In this document: positions 43,804 through 54,308 of the stretch, piece after piece | How the letters are laid out: each line of letters opens with the position of its first letter | Numbering within the stretch: the first letter of the stretch is position 1 | Assembly: GCF_002858675.1 (NCBI RefSeq) | Contig: NZ_PJZF01000004.1 | Span: 124,001-188,000 of the forward strand | Direction: 5' to 3' | From: Chimaeribacter californicus | Lineage (GTDB): Bacteria; Pseudomonadota; Gammaproteobacteria; Enterobacterales; Enterobacteriaceae | Length of the DNA stretch: 64,000 bases | The notes under the pieces: model-generated | Database searches by the model: none | Seen by the model: only the letters and a program-made list of their open reading frames with translations | Told to the model about the DNA's origin: nothing | Program-made: the position numbers and the translations under genes

Positions 43804-44476
43804 TGGCCTCGGTTTGCGTCAGGTTGAAAGTGAGGCGAACCGGGGTCACCTCCTGTAATTGTTCCGGCGTCAGGCCGCCGAAAATTTCCGTGACCACCAG
43901 CCCGTCGGGCGTGACATCCATCACCGCCAGATCGCTGTAGATGCGGCTTACGCAGCCGATGCCGGTCAGCGGATAGGTGCAGTGCTCCACAATTTTGCAC
44001 TCTCCGTGGCGGGTGAGGTGTTCGGTCATCGCGAACACCTGCCGCGCGCCAATCGCCAGATCCATGGCGCCGCCCACCGCCGGGATCGCGCCCGGTTTGC
44101 CGGTGCTCCAGTTCGCCAGGTCACCGCGTGCCGACACCTGATACACACCCAGCACGCAGATGTCGAGGTGGCCGCCGCGCATCATGGCGAACGAGTCACC
44201 GTGGTGGAAATAGCAGCCGCCGGTCAGCAGCGTCACGTACTGTTTCCCGGCGTTGATCAGCGCCGGGTCTTCCTCACCTTCGGCGGGGGCCGGCCCCATG
44301 CCGAGAATGCCATTCTCACTTTGCAGGAAAATCTCTTTATCGTGCGGCAAATAGTTGGCGATCTGCGTCGGCATCCCGATGCCCAGATTGACATACGCCC
44401 CTTCCGGGATGTCCTGGGCGATCCGGCGTGCCAGCTGTTCGTGGGTCAGTTTTTGTTCGTTTATCACGAGATCCAT
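43778..44476 (-). CDS. pcaJ: 3-oxoadipate CoA-transferase subunit B
   Basis: A 232-residue class-I CoA-transferase beta subunit. The catalytic glutamate lies in SENGILGMGP, and GIGMPTQIANYLP is at the N-terminus. With PcaI it moves CoA from succinyl-CoA to 3-oxoadipate. The start at 44476 (the second of two adjacent ATG codons) has GAGGAG 6 bases upstream and follows pcaI by 10 bases. Confidence 0.94.
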   Translation of the reverse strand: MDLVINEQKLTHEQLARRIAQDIPEGAYVNLGIGMPTQIANYLPHDKEIFLQSENGILGMGPAPAEGEEDPALINAGKQYVTLLTGGCYFHHGDSFAMMRGGHLDICVLGVYQVSARGDLANWSTGKPGAIPAVGGAMDLAIGARQVFAMTEHLTRHGECKIVEHCTYPLTGIGCVSRIYSDLAVMDVTPDGLVVTEIFGGLTPEQLQEVTPVRLTFNLTQTEANDERRVSV

Positions 44477-44486
44477 CATCGGCTCC

Positions 44487-45170
44487 TCAGGCGGAAAGGC
44501 GGTCAGCCGGGGCAGTCGCCACCAGCCGCTGGACAAAAATGCCGGGGGTGACCACCTGTTCCGGGTCAAGCCCGCCCAGCGGCACCAGCCGGGTCACCTC
44601 GGCAAGGGTGCAGGTCGCCGCCATCGCCATGATTGGCCCAAAGTTGCGCCCGGTTTTGTCATACACCAGGTTGCCCCAGCGGTCGCCCAGGTGGGCGCAG
44701 ATCAGCGCATAATCGGCCTTCAGCGGTCGTTCAAACACATAGTGGCGGCCGTCAATCTCCCGGGTCTCTTTGCCCTCGGCCAGTTGGGTGCCGTAACCGG
44801 TGGGGGTGAAAATCCCGCCCAGCCCGGCGCCGCCTGCCTGGATGCGTGCCGCCAGGTTGCCCTGCGGCACCAGCTCCAGTTCCAGTTCGCCACGGCGGTA
44901 GAGATCATCAAACACCCAGGAGTCGGACTGGCGCGGGAAGGAGCAGATCACCTTGCGCACGCAGCCCGCTTTCAGCAGCGCCGCCAGCCCGGTGTCACCG
45001 TTTCCGGCGTTGTTGCTGATAAGCGTGAGGTCACGCGGGCGGCGGCGGATTAACGCCTCCAGCAGCGCGTACGGCTGCCCGGCCTGCCCGAACCCGCCAA
45101 TCATCAGGGTTGCCCCATCGGGGATGTCTGCCACCGCGTCGTCGGTGGAGGTGACGCTTTTATCAATCAT
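44487..45170 (-). CDS. pcaI: 3-oxoadipate CoA-transferase subunit A
   Basis: A 227-residue class-I CoA-transferase alpha subunit: MIGGFGQAGQPYALLEALI, NNAGNGDTGLAALL and the segment TGYGTQLAEGKETREID. It is the first gene of the catechol operon, divergent from pcaR, with the putative PcaR operator about 90 bases upstream. Confidence 0.94.
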   Translation of the reverse strand: MIDKSVTSTDDAVADIPDGATLMIGGFGQAGQPYALLEALIRRRPRDLTLISNNAGNGDTGLAALLKAGCVRKVICSFPRQSDSWVFDDLYRRGELELELVPQGNLAARIQAGGAGLGGIFTPTGYGTQLAEGKETREIDGRHYVFERPLKADYALICAHLGDRWGNLVYDKTGRNFGPIMAMAATCTLAEVTRLVPLGGLDPEQVVTPGIFVQRLVATAPADRLSA

Positions 45171-45261
45171 CGGCTCTCCTGTCCTGTGTCTGCCTTATTG
45201 GCTGCTCTTTTTTCACCCTATGCCCGGCCACCGGACGCTGCAAGGCCGAATATCAAAACAT

Positions 45262-45278
45262 TGTGCGATTATCGGACA
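45262..45278. promoter_or_regulatory. PcaR-type (IclR family) operator
   Basis: TGTGCGATTATCGGACA is a 17-base inverted repeat of the form TGTnCGAT-T-ATCGnACA. It lies between pcaI and pcaR and matches in style the CGAT/ATCG operators of PcaR, PcaU and PobR regulators. Confidence 0.75.
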
Positions 45279-45375
45279 GTTTGTTGTTGTAGTGTTAAAA
45301 TTGTGATCGACCTGGAGAAAACCCGTGAAGCAGGCTTGCATCACAGACCGTATTGAGAACCACGAAAGGAGACTC

Positions 45376-46194
45376 ATGGACAGCAACAGTGAATTACAGC
45401 GTCTGGATGAGATTGGCGCACTGACGGACGCCACCTACAAAGGCGACCCCAATTTTATGGCCTCGCTGGCGCGTGGGCTGGAAGTGTTGCAGGCCTTTAC
45501 CCCGTTGCACCACCGGTTGTCGGTGTCGCAGATAAGCCAGAGCACCGGCATCCCGCGGGCGGCGGTGCGGCGTTGCCTCTACACGCTGCGTGCGCTGGGC
45601 TTTGTGCACTGCCCGGACGGGCGGCACTATGTGCTGCTGCCCCGGGTGCTGACCATCGGCCACGCCTATCTTTCCAGCTCGGAGCTGGCGAAAGCGGCGC
45701 AGAACTCGCTCGAGTTCCTGAGTAAACAGCTTAATGAGTCCTGCTCGGTTGCCACGCTCGACGGGGACAACATCCTCTACATCGCCCGCGTCAATGTAAA
45801 ACGCATCATGACCATTGATCTCGGGCGCGGCAGCCGTTTACCCGCTTACGCCACCTCGATGGGGCTGGTGCTGTTAAGCGCGCTGGATGAAGCGGAACTG
45901 GACGCCTATCTCTCCCGCGTCACTTTTGAACCGCTGACGCCGCACACGGTGCGCAACGCGGAACAGCTGCGGGAGCAACTGGCGCGGGTGCGGCGGCAGG
46001 GCTATGCGATTAACGACCAGCAACTGGAGATCGGGCTGCGCTCGATTGCGGTACCGATGCATTCGCGCAAAGGGGGCGTGGTGGCGGCAATGAACGTCGG
46101 GGTCAACGCGTCCCAGGTTCCGGCACAGACGCTGCGCGAGAAGGTGCTGCCGCTGTTACAGCGCACGGCGATGGAGTTAGCGCTGCTGCTATAA
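45376..46194 (+). CDS. pcaR: IclR-family regulator of the beta-ketoadipate pathway
   Basis: A 272-residue IclR regulator. The winged helix is in SLARGLEVLQAFTPLHHRLS and GIPRAAVRRCLYTLRALGF; the effector domain ends GGVVAAMNVGVNASQV. The sequence type (PcaR/PcaU/PobR) and divergent place next to pcaI make it the activator or repressor of the catechol operon, with 3-oxoadipate or muconate as likely effector. ATG 45376 is preferred since AAAGGAG precedes it. Confidence 0.9.
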   Translation: MDSNSELQRLDEIGALTDATYKGDPNFMASLARGLEVLQAFTPLHHRLSVSQISQSTGIPRAAVRRCLYTLRALGFVHCPDGRHYVLLPRVLTIGHAYLSSSELAKAAQNSLEFLSKQLNESCSVATLDGDNILYIARVNVKRIMTIDLGRGSRLPAYATSMGLVLLSALDEAELDAYLSRVTFEPLTPHTVRNAEQLREQLARVRRQGYAINDQQLEIGLRSIAVPMHSRKGGVVAAMNVGVNASQVPAQTLREKVLPLLQRTAMELALLL

Positions 46195-46455
46195 ACGGCC
46201 GGATATATCCGCCGCGGCGGCGGCGATATTTCCCGGCGTATACTCTGTGCATCGGCCTGCTATTTCCGCCGTATCCTGCCGGTGAGGGGAATAAACCCTT
46301 TCCACCGCGCGGACTATATCCGCCCGGAATCGGGTAATATTTCATCTGTTGTTGGCGATTTTCAGCCTGCGGGTATTATTCTGGGGGAAGATATTATACT
46401 ATCCCGTTTTTTACGGCATGTATAAATATAAAGCAATAATGTGGAAGGGTTTATT
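46195..46455. other. Intergenic region upstream of the H-NS-family gene
   Basis: A GC-rich first part with CGGCGGCGG repeats gives way at about 46330 to AT-rich sequence with TATATT elements, a plausible curved promoter for the H-NS-family gene. No gene seen. Confidence 0.4.
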
Positions 46456-46854
46456 ATGAATGGTTTTCTGAAGACGTTGAACAATATCCGCACCCTGCGT
46501 ACCCAGGCGCGGGAGGTTAATCTGTCAACTTTAGAAGAAATCCTGCAAAAGCTGACGACCATCGTGGAAGAGCGCCGCGAAGAAGAGACGTCACAAAAGC
46601 AGCAGCAAGAAGAACACGCCGCCAGACTGAAAGAGTACCTGTCGCTGATGCAGGAAGACGGCATCGACCCGGCTGAACTGCTGGCGCTGACGGAGAGCAA
46701 AGCCGGCCGCAAGACGCGTACGCCGCGCCCGGCCAAATATCAGTTTGTGGATGAAAACGGCGACACCAAAACCTGGACCGGCCAGGGCCGTACCCCAAAA
46801 CCGATCAAGCTGGCGCTGGATGCCGGCAAGTCACTGGACGATTTCGCCCTCTGA
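46456..46854 (+). CDS. H-NS/StpA-family nucleoid-associated protein
   Basis: A 132-residue protein with the H-NS plan: N-terminal oligomerisation helices (TLNNIRTLRTQAREVNLSTL), a Glu/Gln-rich coiled coil and the C-terminal DNA-binding domain with TWTGQGRTP after YQFVDENGDTK. It silences AT-rich, often foreign DNA. It differs enough from E. coli H-NS in the linker that it could be a paralogue such as StpA rather than H-NS itself. The ATG at 46456 has GAAGG upstream. A GC palindrome (46861-46878) follows as a likely terminator. Confidence 0.9.
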   Translation: MNGFLKTLNNIRTLRTQAREVNLSTLEEILQKLTTIVEERREEETSQKQQQEEHAARLKEYLSLMQEDGIDPAELLALTESKAGRKTRTPRPAKYQFVDENGDTKTWTGQGRTPKPIKLALDAGKSLDDFAL

Positions 46855-46860
46855 CCCTTC

Positions 46861-46882
46861 CGGGCGCCGCGGCGCCCGTTTA
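46861..46882 (+). terminator. Hairpin after the H-NS-family gene
   Basis: Perfect palindrome CGGGCGCC-GC-GGCGCCCG followed by TTTATG. A short T-run, so a moderate terminator. Confidence 0.6.
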
Positions 46883-47007
46883 TGCTTTCGTTTACCCGCC
46901 CTGACAGCCGATAATTAAACCTCACCTCTCTTAGCCGGTTATTTCCATTGGTGGTTTACCCGTTCCCGCTTTACCATTGCTTTTTATTCTGGTGAAAAAA
47001 AGTAAAC

Positions 47008-47379
47008 ATGAAAAAAAGCGTAACCCTTATTTTGACTGTGGGGCTGATATTGGCCGTCGGGGGCGGTGTGATGAAATCCCGCTCTGATAAAGCCCATAAA
47101 GAGAATGACGCCTATTATTCCTCGGTGATGTGCGTGATTGCCCAACGGCAGGGCAGCGATCACCCGGCCGGATATTATCTGCCCTATTTCAACAAAGTGA
47201 TTGAGGATGGTAATTCCTCCTATGCCCTTGACCGTAAAACGCTTGATCAGGACGAGGCGCAGCGGGTGATCGCGGCTTACCTGTCGCTGGACGGGACGCA
47301 AAAAGCGCAAAGCCAGAGTGATGATGCCGCCTGCCGCTCCGCCGTGCTGATGGCACTTACTGCCCGGCATCCGGGGTAA
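47008..47379 (+). CDS. Small exported or membrane-anchored protein of unknown function
   Basis: A 123-residue protein. MKKSVTLILTVGLILAVGGG is a signal peptide or single anchor; no clear signal-peptidase site follows. Two cysteines (in SSVMCVIAQ and DDAACRSAV) could form a disulfide in the periplasm. I do not recognise a family. It lies alone between the H-NS-family gene and umuD. Confidence 0.65.
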   Translation: MKKSVTLILTVGLILAVGGGVMKSRSDKAHKENDAYYSSVMCVIAQRQGSDHPAGYYLPYFNKVIEDGNSSYALDRKTLDQDEAQRVIAAYLSLDGTQKAQSQSDDAACRSAVLMALTARHPG

Positions 47380-47454
47380 ATGTTACGCGGCTGCTGATAA
47401 ATCGTTGAAGAAAAGGGATCAATGCCGCTTCTCAAGAGGATAAATTATCTTATA

Positions 47455-47470
47455 CTGGGTATACATACAG
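47455..47470. promoter_or_regulatory. LexA (SOS) box of umuD
   Basis: CTGGGTATACATACAG fits the CTG-N10-CAG LexA consensus with an AT-rich centre and lies 20 bases before the umuD start. Confidence 0.9.
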
Positions 47471-47489
47471 TATCATTGAGGGAAATGAT

Positions 47490-47921
47490 GTGATTGTGAC
47501 CCAGCTGTTCAGTTGCCCGGACGAGGAGTTGCCGGTACTGGCGTTACCGCTATTCGCTGACTACTGCCGCGCCGGGGTGCCGTCCCCGGCGGCGGACTAC
47601 ATTGAGCGCTCGCTTGATTTGAACGAGTACTGCATCCGCCACCCCAGCGCCACCTATTTTGTGCGCGCCGAGGGGGATTCGATGCTGCTGGCGGGGATCA
47701 ACAGCGGTGACCTGCTGGTGGTAGACCGCGCGGAAACCCCGGCACACGGGGACATCGTGATCGCGGCAGTCGAAGGGGAGTTCACGGTAAAACGGCTCTG
47801 CCTGACCCCGCGCCTCTGCCTGGAACCCATGAACCCGGCCTATGCCCCCCTCTACCTGGCCCCCAACCAGCTGGAGATTTTCGGCAAGGTGCTGCACGTG
47901 ATCCATACGCTGCGGAACTAG
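47490..47921 (+). CDS. umuD: UmuD-like SOS mutagenesis protein (S24 peptidase family), orphan
   Basis: A 143-residue protein starting at GTG. Self-cleavage residues are Ser64 in EGDSML and Lys101 in FTVKRL, 37 residues apart as in E. coli (Ser60, Lys97). The cleavage site is Ala28-Gly29 in CRAGVPSPAADY. RecA-stimulated cleavage makes UmuD', a subunit of the error-prone polymerase V with UmuC. No umuC follows: the next genes are a terminator and the nan island. It may serve a UmuC made elsewhere or act on other polymerases. Confidence 0.92.
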   Translation: MIVTQLFSCPDEELPVLALPLFADYCRAGVPSPAADYIERSLDLNEYCIRHPSATYFVRAEGDSMLLAGINSGDLLVVDRAETPAHGDIVIAAVEGEFTVKRLCLTPRLCLEPMNPAYAPLYLAPNQLEIFGKVLHVIHTLRN

Positions 47922-47966
47922 GGGCAGTGACGAGCCCTGGCATGGGTTGACACTTTTATGCCTTTA

Positions 47967-47996
47967 AAACGCCTGGTGCAGTGCATCAGGCGTTTT
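47967..47996 (+). terminator. Rho-independent terminator after umuD
   Basis: Ten-base stem AAAACGCCTG/CAGGCGTTTT with a ten-base loop. Symmetric, so it can act in both directions. It makes a polycistronic umuDC message impossible here. Confidence 0.85.
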
Positions 47997-48044
47997 GTAT
48001 GTTAGCTGCTGATGGTGAGATATCTTCATGCTATACGGGGTGAA

Positions 48045-48061
48045 GTCAGGAAGCGCTGTTT
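48045..48061 (+). repeat. 17-bp direct repeat, left copy
   Basis: GTCAGGAAGCGCTGTTT, identical to 55977-55993 in the same orientation. The pair brackets the sialic acid genes and the catalase gene. Confidence 0.6.
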
Positions 48062-48155
48062 AACAAAAAAATGTGCCGCCGGGTATAACGTCCGGCATCT
48101 CTGCCGGACACGCATTTCATTTGCAGGAAACAATCGATGGTCGCGGAAGGGCTTG

Positions 48156-49049
48156 TCAGCCTATACCGATGGCGTCCCGCATTCTGTTCACCACTGTTTG
48201 TTTCTGTTCTTTGGTCAATGTCCGCAGCGGAAGGCGGGGATTACCAGCATCAATTCCATGCAGTTGCATCGCGGCTTTACCGGCAGCGACCCCGCCGAAT
48301 TCTACCAGTACGCGTATAAGGGCAATTACCCGATCCATACTTGCCTGAACTGCCTTTTGATCACCGGCGTTAAAATCAGCAATGATTTTATGGAACAGCG
48401 GCGCTGCGTAGTTATAGGTGCTGCCGACCGCCCCAATGGCACCGACAGCCAGACCACCAGGAAGATGTTCATCTACCCCGAATGGAATATCAAACTTCCC
48501 GCCACTGACGCGCAGGCAGCGCTGGAACTCATACAAATCAGCGTTATTAAACTTAATGCCTGATAAGTTAGGAATCTGGGATTCTGCTTTGATCAGAAAC
48601 TGTTCCATATCCAGATTCACGCCGGACATACCGGAGTGGTAGTAATAGAAGCCTTTTGAAGGCGCTGCCGAGGCGATCGCCTGACAATAGGCGATCAGGT
48701 CATCCAGATTACCCGGTTTAAAGAAGCACGGCCCGATGGCTGACGTCGCAAAGATATCAAGCGTTTCAGCATGCCGGGAGAGTTCAACAGCATCCTTAAT
48801 ACTGAGGGCACCGGTGTGCAGGGTGATACTCAGTTGGCCTTGCGCGGCATGTACCCAGCGTTCAGCAATACTCTTGCGCTCTTCCACAGAGCAATGAATA
48901 CCTTCGCCGGTAGTCCCACAGACATAAACGCCTTTTACGCCATCGTTAATCAGGTGTTCTGCAATGTGGTCAATAACCCGGTAATTGACCTCACCTTGCT
49001 CATCAAAAGGGGTGTGAGGGGCGGCGATCAGACCTGTCAGCTTTTTCAT
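48156..49049 (-). CDS. nanA: N-acetylneuraminate lyase
   Basis: A 297-residue TIM-barrel class-I aldolase that splits sialic acid to N-acetylmannosamine and pyruvate. The Schiff-base lysine is Lys166 in GIKFNNADLY, the tyrosine Tyr137 in YYYHSG, and GTTGEG binds pyruvate. The wording GVDEHLPGG, GAVGSTYNY and NPRLPL is closer to the eukaryote-like NPL branch I recall than to E. coli NanA. The start at 49049 is preferred over an ATG six bases upstream, as AAGG is then well spaced. It is the second gene after nanE. Confidence 0.92.
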   Translation of the reverse strand: MKKLTGLIAAPHTPFDEQGEVNYRVIDHIAEHLINDGVKGVYVCGTTGEGIHCSVEERKSIAERWVHAAQGQLSITLHTGALSIKDAVELSRHAETLDIFATSAIGPCFFKPGNLDDLIAYCQAIASAAPSKGFYYYHSGMSGVNLDMEQFLIKAESQIPNLSGIKFNNADLYEFQRCLRVSGGKFDIPFGVDEHLPGGLAVGAIGAVGSTYNYAAPLFHKIIADFNAGDQKAVQASMDRVIALIRVLVEFGGVAAGKAAMQLHGIDAGNPRLPLRTLTKEQKQTVVNRMRDAIGIG

Positions 49050-49096
49050 GTGCATCCTTATAGCCTTGAAAGAGGGGTGGCCGTGTAGGGCCGTTA

Positions 49097-49813
49097 TCAG
49101 TATTCAACCTGTTTTGTGGCGTCGCATTGTGCAATAGCCTCTTGAAACCAACCGCAAATATGCTCTATACGGGTAATGGCCGATCCTACCGTTACCGCAT
49201 ACGCACCCGCCGATATCGCCATCGCTGCCAGTTCAGGCGAGTTGTAACGCCCCTCCGCGATGACCCGGCATCCGGCCTGTGCAAGCTGCCTGACCAGCGC
49301 GATATCGGGTTCGCTGGGAACCGGGAGCTGGGTATAGCCAGCCAGCGTAGTCCCAATAAAATCAATCCCTAACTGATGGGCGAGCAGCCCATCCTCCCTG
49401 GTTGAGGCATCTGCCATGGTAAGGCAGCCGCTTGCGCGCGCATGCTGATATAACGCCTCGACCGGCACCGGGCGCGTGCGCTGGGTTACATCAAAAGCAA
49501 TAACCGTGGCACCGGCGGCACTCAGTTCATCCACATCCTCCAGCCAGGGGGTAATTCTGACGTCAGAGTCCGGGAGATCGCGTTTGACGATTCCGATGAT
49601 CGGCGCATCCGTGACCTCACGCACAGCCTGTATATTGCGGATACCTTCGATACGTAACGCTACTGCCCCCCCATCCAGTGCCGCACTGGCCATCGCTGCA
49701 ACGATCATTGGTTTATCCATCGCACTGGCGGGAACGGGCTGGCATGAGACGATAAGGCCATTCTGGAGCGTATGGCAGAGACTGCTCATGTTGGACATGA
49801 TCTGGTTGCGCAC
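49097..49813 (-). CDS. nanE: N-acetylmannosamine-6-phosphate 2-epimerase
   Basis: A TIM-barrel enzyme of about 238 residues converting ManNAc-6-P to GlcNAc-6-P. Conserved pieces are [42 protein letters not shown] and [11 protein letters not shown]. The start is uncertain: a GTG at 49813 has GGAG 9 bases upstream; ATG codons at 49798 and 49789 lack a site. Those upstream bases are also part of an ACTCC-type operator half-site. It heads the nanE-nanA unit. Confidence 0.92.
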   Translation of the reverse strand: MRNQIMSNMSSLCHTLQNGLIVSCQPVPASAMDKPMIVAAMASAALDGGAVALRIEGIRNIQAVREVTDAPIIGIVKRDLPDSDVRITPWLEDVDELSAAGATVIAFDVTQRTRPVPVEALYQHARASGCLTMADASTREDGLLAHQLGIDFIGTTLAGYTQLPVPSEPDIALVRQLAQAGCRVIAEGRYNSPELAAMAISAGAYAVTVGSAITRIEHICGWFQEAIAQCDATKQVEY

Positions 49814-49821
49814 GGTTTTAA

Positions 49822-49988
49822 ACTCCAATAATTTATTAAAAATGAAGTATCACTCCATAATGGTAGAACTTTTGCTCCTGCTGTGCAACGGGGGCAAGCC
49901 CTAAATGTGAGCTGGCCTGAAAAGCGGGGCTGGGCCATCACACCCTGGTAGGAGTAAAACTCCAAAAATTAAATATTAATGGAGTTTT
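49822..49988. promoter_or_regulatory. Cluster of GGAGT/ACTCC operator sites between nanE and nanK
   Basis: The perfect dyad GGAGT-AAA-ACTCC is at 49951-49963. Half-sites ACTCCAAT (49822), ACTCCAT (49852) and TGGAGTT (49980) lie about 30 bases from one another in two pairs. The same 13-base dyad recurs before nanT, so this is very probably the RpiR-family regulator's binding site. Confidence 0.8.
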
Positions 49989-50055
49989 GGCCCGAGAGTT
50001 GCCATAGTCCTGTCTACGTCATGATCTTTATTAAAATGCGGAGGGATCACAGAAA

Positions 50056-51454
<1,399 letters not shown>

Positions 51455-51542
51455 CGATTGGCCACGCACTTCACGCGGCAGGTTAACTATGTAATGATAT
51501 ACGCCAGATAATAGAGTATTTTCATTCCATTGAGGTGTTAGC

Positions 51543-52427
51543 GTGAAAACTGGTGCTCCCCGTTTTAAGCCAGGGAAAATTCTTGATGCTTTAGGTGCAA
51601 TGCAAAATAGCCTGACCCGTTCCGCCCAGCGTATTGCAGCTTATATTCTGACGGAACCCGCCAAAGTAACCCAGTTATCGCTGGCTGAACTTTCTGCACT
51701 GACGCTGGCCGGCGAAGCCACCATCATCCGTTTCTGCCGTACGATGGGCTATAAAGGATTCCAGGATTTCAAAATGGATCTGGCCATTGAGGTGGCGAAC
51801 CATGCCGGTAATGGCGATAGCCTGCTGGATGCCGACGTGCAGGAGGGGGATAACGCGCTGGCTATTGGCGGTAAACTGCAATCAGCCATTAATAATGTTC
51901 TGACGGAAACGCTCAATTTGCTCTCGTTCGAGAGTATTGAGCAGGTCGTTAAATTATTACGTCCTGCAGATCGCATCTGTATTTTTGGTATTGGTTCCTC
52001 CGGGATCACCGCAGAAGATGCCAAAAGTAAGCTGATGCGTATTGGTTTACGGGTCGATGCGGCAACCAACAATCACTTTATGTATATGCAGGCCTCCCTG
52101 ATGCGTCCGGGGGATGTGGCGATTGGTATCAGCCATTCCGGCACCTCCCATGAGACGGTGCATGCGCTGAAACTGGCAAAAGAGGCCGGCGCAACGACGG
52201 TGGCGCTGACGCATAATATGGGGTCGCGCATTACTGAGCAGGCTGATTATGTTCTTATTAATGGCAACCGGCAGGGCCAATTGCAAGGGGACTCCATCGG
52301 CACCAAGATCGCTCAGCTGTTTGTGCTGGACCTGATTTATGCTTTGCTGGTGAAAGCCGATCCGGCACAGGCGGAAAGTATTAAACGTAAAACGACCCAG
52401 GCCATCAGCCAAAATAGTGGGGGGTAA
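51543..52427 (+). CDS. MurR/RpiR-family regulator of sialic acid genes
   Basis: A 294-residue regulator starting at GTG with GAGGTG 7 bases upstream. The HTH-6 domain occupies residues 1-80 (TLAGEATIIRFCRTMGYKGF); a SIS domain at about 125-260 (CIFGIGSSGITAEDA, ISHSGTSHETV) binds a phosphosugar. This replaces the GntR-type NanR of E. coli, as in some other bacteria. Its target is likely the GGAGT-N3-ACTCC dyad and its effector probably ManNAc-6-P or GlcNAc-6-P. Confidence 0.88.
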   Translation: MKTGAPRFKPGKILDALGAMQNSLTRSAQRIAAYILTEPAKVTQLSLAELSALTLAGEATIIRFCRTMGYKGFQDFKMDLAIEVANHAGNGDSLLDADVQEGDNALAIGGKLQSAINNVLTETLNLLSFESIEQVVKLLRPADRICIFGIGSSGITAEDAKSKLMRIGLRVDAATNNHFMYMQASLMRPGDVAIGISHSGTSHETVHALKLAKEAGATTVALTHNMGSRITEQADYVLINGNRQGQLQGDSIGTKIAQLFVLDLIYALLVKADPAQAESIKRKTTQAISQNSGG

Positions 52428-52776
52428 CGCTTTTCCTTTCAGTCTCGCCGGTAAACATGTCGTTGATAAACTCCACATCTTCTCCTCTACCCCTGCATTC
52501 TGCTGCTTATTCTTCTGACATCAGCATTTCGGCACCTTAATCACGTTTTCAACACATTGTGATTGTAATGCCGGAATGATCTTATACACTCCAATGGAGT
52601 TTTACTCCTGTTTTGAAATTTGTTTGGAGTTAAACGGCAAAACTATGCATGTGGCGAAAATTATCAATCAGCCGGCCATAAGGTGATGATAAACAATCAC
52701 AAACTCTGATTGCCTGTGCCATGAGGTTAAACAATTTCTGTCAGTCAGGTTAGCTGGCGGAGGAGAGAGCGACGAT
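52428..52776. other. nanT promoter region
   Basis: A 349-base gap with no gene. It carries the second operator cluster and TTATAC-like promoter elements; TTGTGATTG near 52557 could be a half CRP site. Confidence 0.45.
52588..52608. promoter_or_regulatory. RpiR-type operator before nanT
   Basis: GGAGT-TTT-ACTCC (52596-52608) is the reverse complement of the dyad at 49951. It is immediately preceded by an overlapping ACTCC-AAT-GGAGT dyad (52588-52600), and a further TTTGGAGTTA lies at about 52621. Confidence 0.8.
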
Positions 52777-54306
52777 ATGAGCACTTCAGTACCATCTCGT
52801 GGAGACAAACATTTGCCGGGTGGGCGCAAGCCGCCCCGCTGGTACAAACAGCTGACCCCGCCGCAATGGAAGGCATTTATGGCCGCCTGGGTGGGTTATG
52901 TTCTGGATGGTTTTGACTTTGTGATTATCACGCTGGTACTCACTGATATTAAGCAAGAATTTGGTTTAACGCTGCTTGAGGCCAGCAGCCTGATCTCTGC
53001 GGCGTTTATATCACGCTGGATCGGCGGTTTGGTATTAGGGTCGATGGGCGATCGGTATGGTCGCAAACTGGCGATGATCACCAGCATTGTGCTGTTTTCC
53101 GTGGGTACACTGGCCTGTGGGCTGGCATCAGGTTATACCATGCTGTTTATCGCCCGCCTGGTTATTGGTGTCGGCATGGCGGGGGAATATGGCTCCAGCT
53201 CAACCTATGTCATGGAAAGCTGGCCCAAAAATATGCGCAATAAAGCCAGCGGCTTTTTGATTTCTGGTTTTTCCATCGGGGCAGTATTAGCGGCGCAGGC
53301 CTACAGTTATATTGTGCCGGCCTTTGGTTGGCGCATGCTGTTTTATATTGGTTTACTGCCGATTATCTTTGCATTGTGGTTGCGTAAAAATTTACCTGAG
53401 GCAGAGGACTGGGAAACAGCCAGGCGTAAACAGAAAGTTGCCAGGCAGCAGAAAGAGCTGAACATGGTCGATATATTGTATTGCAGCTCTCTGCGTACCC
53501 TGAATATTGGGCTGACGCTGTTTGCCGCGGTTGCGCTTTACCTCTGTTTTACCGGCATGGTTTCGGCCCTGACCGTAGTTATCCTCGGTGTGCTTTGTGC
53601 GGCCATATTCATCTATTTTATGATTCAAACCAGTGGCGAGCGCTGGCCGACGGGGGTCATGCTGATGCTGACCGTATTCTGCGCCTTCCTCTATTCATGG
53701 CCAATACAGGCGCTGCTTCCCACTTATTTGAAAATGGATCTGGGATATGACCCTCACACGGTGGGTAATGTGCTGTTCTTCAGTGGGTTTGGTGCAGCGG
53801 CAGGATGTTGTGTCGGCGGTTTTCTTGGCGACTGGTTGGGTACCCGTAAAGCGTATGTGGCCAGCTTGCTCGTCTCGCAATTACTGATCATCCCGCTCTT
53901 TGCCATTCAGGGCTCTGACATATTATTCCTGGGCGGCCTGCTATTTTTACAACAAATGCTGGGGCAAGGCATTGCCGGATTGTTGCCAAAACTTCTCGGT
54001 GGTTATTTTGACACCGAACAACGCGCGGCAGGCCTGGGCTTTACCTATAACGTTGGGGCATTGGGCGGCGCACTGGCCCCCATACTTGGGGCCTCTATTT
54101 CCCAGCACCTCAGTTTGGGTACGGCATTAGGTTCACTCTCGTTCAGCCTGACATTTGTGGTGATTCTACTGATCGGTTTTGATATGCCGTCCAGGGTACA
54201 ACGCTGGATTCGGCCATCCGGTTTGCGGATGACCGATGCTATTGACGGGAAACCATTCAGTGGTGCCATCCGGGCAAACGCCGAACGTGCAGTGACCGGG
54301 GAATAG
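52777..54306 (+). CDS. nanT: Sialic acid MFS transporter
   Basis: A 509-residue inner-membrane H+ symporter of N-acetylneuraminate. The start [20 protein letters not shown], followed by DGFDF, and the motif [10 protein letters not shown] are as in NanT, and the length suits the 14-segment form with extra helices in the middle (about residues 220-320). It has its own promoter with an operator dyad, downstream of the regulator gene. A TnpB remnant begins within 5 bases of its stop. Confidence 0.92.
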   Translation: MSTSVPSRGDKHLPGGRKPPRWYKQLTPPQWKAFMAAWVGYVLDGFDFVIITLVLTDIKQEFGLTLLEASSLISAAFISRWIGGLVLGSMGDRYGRKLAMITSIVLFSVGTLACGLASGYTMLFIARLVIGVGMAGEYGSSSTYVMESWPKNMRNKASGFLISGFSIGAVLAAQAYSYIVPAFGWRMLFYIGLLPIIFALWLRKNLPEAEDWETARRKQKVARQQKELNMVDILYCSSLRTLNIGLTLFAAVALYLCFTGMVSALTVVILGVLCAAIFIYFMIQTSGERWPTGVMLMLTVFCAFLYSWPIQALLPTYLKMDLGYDPHTVGNVLFFSGFGAAAGCCVGGFLGDWLGTRKAYVASLLVSQLLIIPLFAIQGSDILFLGGLLFLQQMLGQGIAGLLPKLLGGYFDTEQRAAGLGFTYNVGALGGALAPILGASISQHLSLGTALGSLSFSLTFVVILLIGFDMPSRVQRWIRPSGLRMTDAIDGKPFSGAIRANAERAVTGE

Positions 54307-54308
54307 CG

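Noticed and set aside
42397-43827. 476-codon plus-strand frame opposite pcaF and pcaD
   Set aside because: Antisense shadow rich in Gln, His and Arg; the minus-strand genes are certain.
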